Source: 2-02-FULL-48-14 sp041645035
GTDB taxonomy: Bacteria; Patescibacteriota; Gracilibacteria; UBA1369; 2-02-FULL-48-14
NCBI GenBank assembly: GCA_041645035.1
Contig: JBAZQU010000046.1
Coordinates: forward strand, 1 to 5,749
Reading direction: 5' to 3'
DNA length: 5,749 nt
The stretch's first letter is position 1. Every line of letters begins with the position of its first letter. A program made the translations under genes and the position numbers. Below, one piece after another: positions 1 to 4,809 of the stretch. The notes under the pieces are model-generated. The model was not told where the DNA came from, did no database searches, and saw only the letters and a program-made list of their open reading frames with translations.

Positions 1-950
1 AGTTTCCGCGTTTTAGCCAAAACCCACATAAGTTTGCTGACAGTGGCCTCGGTGGTCATATCACCGCCGGAAATAGCGCCGGCCTTATGAGCAAGGTAAC
101 CGGCCGCGTAAGAAGTGAGGTTAGTCGTGCCTTCTTCCATTTGGCTTTGTATGACAACAGGTATACTCAAATCAGTGGCCTTTTCAATCTTGGAAACAAT
201 GGAATTTTCCCCAGACGAAGGAACATTCCCGGGGCCAAACCCCTCCAGCACGATGCCGTGAGCGCCGCGCTCTAAAACCTTATCGATGATTCCTGGATCG
301 AAGCCGGGATAAAGTTTGAGTAGTGAAATTTTTGAATCAAACTTGGGGAAGTAGGCGAGCTTTCTATTCCTGCGTTTTTTTCTCCATTTCTTCAAGTGGA
401 TGGGGCGCCCTAACTCACCTAAGTCCGGAAAATTAGGGGAGTGGAAAAAAGCGGAGAATGATTCACGATATTTTTTTGCTCGGTTTCCTCTCAAGATTTT
501 ATCTGACAAAACGATGCACACTTCCGCCAGGTCCAAGGTGGCGCTCAAGCAGGCGTAAATTAAATTGTTCCTACCGTCTGATCCAATTTCGTTCAATGGG
601 ATGAGAGAACCCGTCAAAACCACCGGCTTGTTTAGGCCTTGAAGTGCATAAGAAAGTGCGCTTGCAGTATAGGCCATGGTGTCGGTTCCATGTGCGATCA
701 CGAAACCGTCGTAAGAATCATAAAATTTATAAATGGTCTCCGCTATTTTCGTCCAAAGAGCGGGAGTCATGTTGGAGCTATCCACATTGACCAAAAACTT
801 GTAGTCGAGCTGAAGCTGGGTTTGAATCTCCGGAACTATTCGGATTAAATCGGAAGCTTCGCGAGCGGGTTCCAGCACTCCGGTCTTGGGATTTCGTACC
901 ATTCCAATGGTCCCCCCACAAAAGAGAAGACAAATCTTTGGTTTTTTCAT
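1..950 (-). CDS. ansA: Type I (cytoplasmic-class) L-asparaginase, C-terminus cut by window edge
   Basis: Predicted to hydrolyse L-asparagine to aspartate and ammonia in the cytoplasm. The minus-strand frame is open from ATG 950-948 to the left edge, giving 316 complete codons; type I enzymes are usually about 330-340 residues, so only a short C-terminal piece should be missing. Seen motifs: GGTIGM at residues 12-17 with nucleophile candidate T14; DSSNM at 57-61; HGTDTM at 87-92 (T89, D90); the SDGRNNL segment at 124-130; RGNRAKK at 154-160, where K160 aligns with the catalytic lysine of the family; and SGGDMTTEA at 294-302 followed by a KLMWVL helix. That C-terminal motif is typical of the AnsA/GatD branch rather than periplasmic type II enzymes. 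There is no signal peptide and no GatD N-terminal domain. Odd feature: a basic patch at 187-197 (9 of 11 residues K or R). It is divergent to ileS. There is no Shine-Dalgarno site, and the predicted promoter places the transcript start on the ATG. Family assignment is firm; the AnsA label is by motif only. Confidence 0.93.
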   Translation of the reverse strand, partial: MKKPKICLLFCGGTIGMVRNPKTGVLEPAREASDLIRIVPEIQTQLQLDYKFLVNVDSSNMTPALWTKIAETIYKFYDSYDGFVIAHGTDTMAYTASALSYALQGLNKPVVLTGSLIPLNEIGSDGRNNLIYACLSATLDLAEVCIVLSDKILRGNRAKKYRESFSAFFHSPNFPDLGELGRPIHLKKWRKKRRNRKLAYFPKFDSKISLLKLYPGFDPGIIDKVLERGAHGIVLEGFGPGNVPSSGENSIVSKIEKATDLSIPVVIQSQMEEGTTNLTSYAAGYLAHKAGAISGGDMTTEATVSKLMWVLAKTRK

Positions 951-973
951 GCGCCAATGATAACATGCGAAAG
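938..973 (+). promoter_or_regulatory. Candidate promoter for ileS
   Basis: TTGGTT at 938-943 (the TTG half of a -35), a 17-base spacer, then TGA-TAACAT at 958-966: a TGn extension plus a -10 hexamer with four of six matches, including the first two bases and the last. Predicted +1 is about 973, giving ileS a leader of about 20 nt if translation starts at 993. The -35 lies inside the start of the divergent asparaginase gene, and the -10 overlaps that gene's own -10 on the opposite strand. It is a weak match taken alone; position and spacing make it plausible. Confidence 0.4.
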
Positions 974-985
974 AAAAAATTCACC
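957..985 (-). promoter_or_regulatory. Candidate extended -10 promoter for the asparaginase gene
   Basis: Read on the minus strand, TGTTATCAT (965 down to 957) is a TGn extension followed by a -10 hexamer with five of six consensus bases. Standard spacing from the -10 puts +1 at 950, the A of the asparaginase ATG, so the transcript would be leaderless; this agrees with the lack of a ribosome binding site. The -35 region near 979-985 is weak (at best three matches, GTGAAT at 984-979), which an extended -10 can offset. The placement is inferred from sequence only. Confidence 0.45.
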
Positions 986-992
986 CCGATTT

Positions 993-3900
993 ATGTTCAG
1001 ACCTGTTGATCCCAAAACTCATCTGCCTGAAATTGAGCACAAGCACGTCGAATTTTGGAAACGGAAGAATATTTTTGAACGAAGTGTAGAACAGCGCAAA
1101 GGACGGCCAAAGTTTGTGTTTTTTGACGGCCCTCCCTTTGCCAACGGTCTGCCGCATTACGGACATATTTTAACCCAATCTCTTAAAGACGCCGTGACCC
1201 GTTATTTCGCCATGCAAGGCTTCTACGTTCCTCGTACCAATGGTTGGGATTGTCACGGACTGCCGGTGGAATATGAGGTTGAGAAAGAACTTGGATTGAA
1301 CGGGCGCAAAGATATCGAAAAGTTGGGTGTTGAAAAATTCAACACTAAATGCCGCGAAAGCGTTTTCCGTTACACGGTGCAATGGAATGAACTTTTTGAA
1401 CGTCTGGCGCGTTGGGTGGACACGGAACACGGTTATGCCACCTTGAATTCCGATTATATGGAATCCATTTGGTGGGTTTTCAAACAAATTTGGGAGAAAG
1501 GCATGATTTATCAGGGGCAAAAAGCCATGCAAGTGTGTCCACGTTGCGTGACCCCTCTTTCTAATTTTGAAGTGAGTCAGGGTTATAAGGACGTCACCGA
1601 CCTTTCAATCATCATGAAATTTGAGCTCGAAGAAGAACCTAACACTTACTTTCTCGCTTGGACTACCACGCCATGGAGTTCCCTTTCTGTAACCGGTTTA
1701 GCAGTAGGGAAGGAACTTGATTATGTAAAAGTGCAGTGTGAGCGGGAAAAATACATTGTGGCGCAAAAACGAGTGGAATCTTTATTTAAAGATCGAGAAT
1801 ATGAAGTGCTCGAATCTTTTAAAGGAACGGCGCTGCTGGGTAAAAAATATAAGCACATAGTTAAAGAACTGTACGAAAATCCTCAAGTCAAAGAAGCGAA
1901 AAAAGTTTTTGAAATTTGCGACGCAAAATACGTGAGTGATGAAGAAGGAACCGGAATTGTGACTATCAACGGTGCCTTTGGGGAAGTGGACATGGAATCG
2001 GCGCAGCGACATGGCCTGCCCATTATTGTGAACGTAAGTATGGACGGACACTTTGACGATCAAATTCCGGAGTTCGCAGGGAAGTATGTGAAAACTCAGG
2101 AGCAAAACATCGCGAAATATTTGGAGGAGCGGGGACTTCTTTTTAAAAGTGAAAATTTCCGTCACAGCTACCCGCACTGTTGGCGTTGTGACACGCCGCT
2201 GCTCAATTACGCCACCAAAGCATGGTTCGTTCGGGTGACGGATATTAAAGAGCGACTTCAAAAGAATAATAAAAAAATTCACTGGCAGCCGGCGCATATT
2301 AAGGATGGCCGTTTTGGAAAGTGGCTGGAAAATGTGCGTGATTGGAATATTTCCCGCAATCGATTCTGGGGAACCCCGATGCCCATTTGGGAATGCAGTT
2401 CTTGCAGTAAGCAAGTCTGTATCGGCTCCGTGGAAGAACTCAAAAAAATGAGTGGCGGCCGCCTGCCCATCCGAGACGGCGAACTTGATCTTCATAAGCC
2501 CTACATCGATGAAATCAAGCTGACCTGTCCGGATTGCAGCGCAGAAATGAGCCGCATTTCCGAGGTGCTCGATTGTTGGTTCGAATCCGGAGCCATGCCT
2601 TATGCTCAGCTTCACTATCCTTTTGAAAACAAGGAGGAATTCGAGAAAAATTTTCCGGCCAATTTTATTGCCGAGGGGCTCGATCAAACTCGCGGATGGT
2701 TCTACACCCTGCACGTGCTTTCAACTATTCTCTTCGACGAACCGGCTTTTAAGAATGTGATCGTGAATGGAATTTTGCTGGCCGCGGACGGAGAAAAGCT
2801 TTCCAAACGCAAAAAAAACTACCCCGACCCCAAACTTCTGTTTGAAGAAAAAGGTGTGGACACTCTGCGCATGTTTCTTTACACCTCCACCGCACCGCTC
2901 GCCGAGGATGTGCGCTTTTCCGAACAGCACGTGGACGACTTACTCAAAAAATTCACACTCACGCTTTGGAATACTTATAGTTTCTTTGTGACTTATGCGA
3001 ACATTGATAAATTTGAAGCTCAAGCTGGGCCCTTTGAGCCCAAACATAAGCTCGACCAATGGATTCTTTCCTATCTAAATACACTCACGCAGGAAGTGAC
3101 GGAGAATATGGAAGACTATAATCTCACCAAGGCCACGCGCCCTCTGGTGGAGTTTGTTGATCATCTTTCCAATTGGTATGTACGTCGCAGTCGTCGTCGT
3201 TTCTGGAAATCCGAAAATGACGCCGACAAATGGGAGGCCTATCAAACCCTGCACACTGTGTTGGTGCAATTTTCTCAATTGCTCGCGCCTTTTATGCCCT
3301 TTCTGGCGGATGAAATTTATCGAAACCTAACGCACGACGTGCGTACTGAAGAGTCCGTGCATCTTACCGACTGGCCCAAGGCCAATAAAAAACTTATCGA
3401 TAGCGCGCTCAACGAAGAAGTGGCGCTGGCCCGTCGCATTGTAAACTTGGGGCATGCCATTCGTGGAAAGAAAAAAATTCGTGTTCGTCAGCCGCTCGCA
3501 AAAGTGGTGGTGGGCTTGCCCGCATCGGTGGACCCCAAGGCGGTTTTATTACAAAAAGACGTAATTTTAGAGGAGCTCAACGTGAAAGAGCTCGAACTTC
3601 TGAAGGACGCAGGTGAGTTGGCCGATTTTGTGGTGCTGCCCAATGCCAAACTCCTCGGCCCTAAATACGGGAAGGACGTGCAGAAAATCATTCAAGAATC
3701 TAAAGCCGGAAACTTTAAGATTTTGGAAGACGGACAAGTGGAAGTGGCCGGATTTACTTTGGAACCCTCCGAAGTGGAAATGGCCTATCAGGGCAAGCCC
3801 GGTGTGGATATCGAATCAGAAGATGGCGTTGTTGTCTCGCTGGACCTCGAAATAACCGACGAACTTTACTTGGAGGGACTGATGCGTGAGATGGTTCGTG

Positions 3901-4133
3901 CCGTTCAGGATTTGCGCAAAGAAGCGGGCTTTGAAGTGAGCGATCACATCCAACTTCTCATCAAAACGGATGGAAAACTGGAAGCAGCCGTGACTCAGTT
4001 TGCAGATGTCATTAAACAGGAAACGCTGGCGGATGAACTGGAGCAAAGTGGTGACTTGGAGTGGGACAGTGAAAAAGATTTCGAAATAGAGGGAATGTCT
4101 GCTAAACTGGCCGTTAGAAAAGTTAATAATTAA
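993..4133 (+). CDS. ileS: Isoleucyl-tRNA synthetase, type 2 (IleS2 class)
   Basis: Charges tRNA-Ile with isoleucine (class I synthetase, cytoplasm); 1046 residues, the length of the type 2 (archaeal/eukaryotic-like) class. Domains in order: Rossmann fold with HYGH at 55-58; CP1 editing domain about 185-400, with TTTPW at 224-228 and the GTGIV segment at 319-323; catalytic core resumes with FWGTPMPIW at 458-466, the DCWFESGAMPY segment at 527-537, GLDQTRGWFY at 562-571 and KLSKR at 602-606 (the KMSKS loop); anticodon-binding helical domain about 685-835; C-terminal extension to 1046, as in type 2 enzymes. Cysteine pairs 182/185, 396/399, 468/471 and 512/515 match the two zinc sites known in Thermus-type IleRS. 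Start choice: an in-frame ATG at 957 would add 12 residues, but it lies in the predicted -10 box; the protein from 993 begins MFRPVDP, a usual type 2 N-terminus. No Shine-Dalgarno site is seen at either ATG. Oddity: the editing-pocket histidine position is Thr (T324), while the key Asp is kept (D333). Confidence 0.97.
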   Translation: MFRPVDPKTHLPEIEHKHVEFWKRKNIFERSVEQRKGRPKFVFFDGPPFANGLPHYGHILTQSLKDAVTRYFAMQGFYVPRTNGWDCHGLPVEYEVEKELGLNGRKDIEKLGVEKFNTKCRESVFRYTVQWNELFERLARWVDTEHGYATLNSDYMESIWWVFKQIWEKGMIYQGQKAMQVCPRCVTPLSNFEVSQGYKDVTDLSIIMKFELEEEPNTYFLAWTTTPWSSLSVTGLAVGKELDYVKVQCEREKYIVAQKRVESLFKDREYEVLESFKGTALLGKKYKHIVKELYENPQVKEAKKVFEICDAKYVSDEEGTGIVTINGAFGEVDMESAQRHGLPIIVNVSMDGHFDDQIPEFAGKYVKTQEQNIAKYLEERGLLFKSENFRHSYPHCWRCDTPLLNYATKAWFVRVTDIKERLQKNNKKIHWQPAHIKDGRFGKWLENVRDWNISRNRFWGTPMPIWECSSCSKQVCIGSVEELKKMSGGRLPIRDGELDLHKPYIDEIKLTCPDCSAEMSRISEVLDCWFESGAMPYAQLHYPFENKEEFEKNFPANFIAEGLDQTRGWFYTLHVLSTILFDEPAFKNVIVNGILLAADGEKLSKRKKNYPDPKLLFEEKGVDTLRMFLYTSTAPLAEDVRFSEQHVDDLLKKFTLTLWNTYSFFVTYANIDKFEAQAGPFEPKHKLDQWILSYLNTLTQEVTENMEDYNLTKATRPLVEFVDHLSNWYVRRSRRRFWKSENDADKWEAYQTLHTVLVQFSQLLAPFMPFLADEIYRNLTHDVRTEESVHLTDWPKANKKLIDSALNEEVALARRIVNLGHAIRGKKKIRVRQPLAKVVVGLPASVDPKAVLLQKDVILEELNVKELELLKDAGELADFVVLPNAKLLGPKYGKDVQKIIQESKAGNFKILEDGQVEVAGFTLEPSEVEMAYQGKPGVDIESEDGVVVSLDLEITDELYLEGLMREMVRAVQDLRKEAGFEVSDHIQLLIKTDGKLEAAVTQFADVIKQETLADELEQSGDLEWDSEKDFEIEGMSAKLAVRKVNN

Positions 4134-4211
4134 AGCAGAAGCGAAGCGGATGCGAGCCGAGGCGAGTGCCTACGGCCTAAGCGATAACGTGGCGTAAGCC
4201 ACACCAATATT
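4134..4211. other. GC-rich structured spacer with two tandem hairpins
   Basis: This 78-bp gap after ileS is the only non-coding stretch over 50 bp in the window. Positions 4141-4200 are 65% G+C by count (39 of 60), clearly above the flanking genes. Hairpin 1 (4156-4176): GCCGAGGC pairs with GCCT-A-CGGC, eight base pairs around a GAGT loop with one bulged A at 4172. Hairpin 2 (4189-4202): GTGGC-GTAA-GCCAC, five base pairs closed by a GNRA-type GTAA loop. Neither is followed by a T-run, so this does not look like an intrinsic terminator. It may be a REP-like dispersed intergenic repeat or an RNA processing/stability element between ileS and the envelope genes; only one copy is visible here, so repeat status is untested. 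Confidence 0.55.
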
Positions 4212-4583
4212 ATGCCTATGCGTATTTTAGTCACCATTCTCGTCAACGCACTGGCTTTGTTTTTGGTAAGCAAACTTCTCCCCGGATTCACCTTTGAAGG
4301 AGGTTGGCTCACACCCGTCATTGTTGCAGCCATACTCACGGTGCTCAACTTTATTGTAAAACCAATCTTAAAATTTCTCTCTTTCCCCTTGGTTTTCCTT
4401 ACGGGAGGACTTTTTTTGATTGTTCTCAATGCCTTTATGCTATTTCTGGCCGACTACTTATTGGCCGTTATGGATTTTGAAGGCATGAACCTCGTGGTAG
4501 ACGGTATCTTGACCTATGTGCTCGCAGCGGTTATCTTTGGCATAGCCAACTGGCTCATTCATTGGTTCTTAAAAGACGAATAA
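4212..4583 (+). CDS. Small four-helix membrane protein, PF04020 (YvlD / phage holin family 4-like)
   Basis: A 123-residue, strongly hydrophobic protein with four predicted membrane segments: about 4-23, 32-50, 54-84 (long) and 93-118, ending in a short charged tail (KDE). The central pattern is the hallmark of PF04020: L45-N46, K50-P51, P59, T64, then GLF at 66-68 and N73-A74. Members include Bacillus YvlD; despite the holin-like family name they are chromosomal inner-membrane proteins without established function, and nothing here suggests a phage. Start: ATG 4212 is used, but ATG 4218 (two codons in) is equally possible; neither has a Shine-Dalgarno site. The gene begins 78 bp after ileS, just past the hairpin spacer, and ends one base before secG, so it is probably co-transcribed with secG and the solute-binding protein gene. 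Family assignment is confident; the role is unknown. Confidence 0.88.
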   Translation: MPMRILVTILVNALALFLVSKLLPGFTFEGGWLTPVIVAAILTVLNFIVKPILKFLSFPLVFLTGGLFLIVLNAFMLFLADYLLAVMDFEGMNLVVDGILTYVLAAVIFGIANWLIHWFLKDE

Positions 4584-4584
4584 C

Positions 4585-4809
4585 ATGCAAACCACAATAC
4601 TTATCGCTCAGATCGTCGCATCTATACTGCTCGCCCTTTTGATCCTCATCCAGGAACGCGGAAGCGGGCTTGGAGAGGGAATCGCCGGAGTAGGTGGAAT
4701 GACTATTCAAACCCAGAAACGTGGGGCTGAAAAAGTACTCGCAAATCTAACCGTTGGTATGATCGTGGTTTTTCTGGTACTTTCCCTTTCCCTTAACTTC
4801 GTTCAATGA
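4585..4809 (+). CDS. secG: SecG, preprotein translocase subunit
   Basis: Small non-essential partner of SecY and SecE in the plasma-membrane protein-conducting channel; it assists SecA-driven export. The protein has 74 residues, within the usual range for short SecG proteins (Bacillus SecG is about the same size). It shows the expected layout: first membrane helix about 3-23, a cytoplasmic loop 24-50 containing the family's Gly-rich stretch (QERGSGLGEG at 23-32 and GVGG at 35-38), and a second membrane helix about 51-72. It starts one base after the stop of the PF04020 gene and its TGA stop overlaps the ATG of the next gene, so translational coupling on one mRNA is likely. No clear Shine-Dalgarno site precedes ATG 4585; ribosomes may re-initiate from the upstream stop. 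The use of TGA as a true stop here supports the standard bacterial code. Confidence 0.93.
   Translation: MQTTILIAQIVASILLALLILIQERGSGLGEGIAGVGGMTIQTQKRGAEKVLANLTVGMIVVFLVLSLSLNFVQ
4806..4809 (+). promoter_or_regulatory. ATGA stop/start overlap coupling secG to the solute-binding protein gene
   Basis: The four bases ATGA contain the start codon of the downstream gene (4806-4808) and the TGA stop of secG (4807-4809). No Shine-Dalgarno sequence precedes this ATG, so termination-reinitiation is the simplest way to translate the second gene. The coupling is inferred from geometry alone. Confidence 0.6.

Noticed and set aside
87..848. Small plus-strand open frames (87-275, 639-848) over the asparaginase gene
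   Set aside because: They are antisense to conserved catalytic segments, have no family resemblance and no start signals.
1..950. GatD subunit of an archaeal-type Glu-tRNA(Gln) amidotransferase
   Set aside because: The C-terminal SGGDMTTEA motif is shared with GatD, but the extra N-terminal domain of GatD is absent: the asparaginase fold begins directly at residue 5.
957..992. ATG 957 as the ileS start, adding 12 residues
   Set aside because: This ATG falls inside the predicted -10 box for ileS and leaves only six bases between divergent start codons; the extra residues (MITCERKNSPRF) do not resemble an IleRS N-terminus, whereas MFRPVDP from 993 does.
1782..2714. A 310-codon open frame on the minus strand inside ileS
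   Set aside because: It lies wholly antisense to a conserved synthetase core, its translation shows no recognisable domain, and its length follows from the codon bias of ileS on the other strand.
4189..4211. Intrinsic terminator after ileS
   Set aside because: The GTGGC/GCCAC hairpin is short and is followed by ACCAATATT, not a T-run.
4212..4583. Phage holin / prophage remnant
   Set aside because: The PF04020 match carries a holin-like name only; no endolysin, integrase or phage structural gene is near, and the gene is packed against secG.
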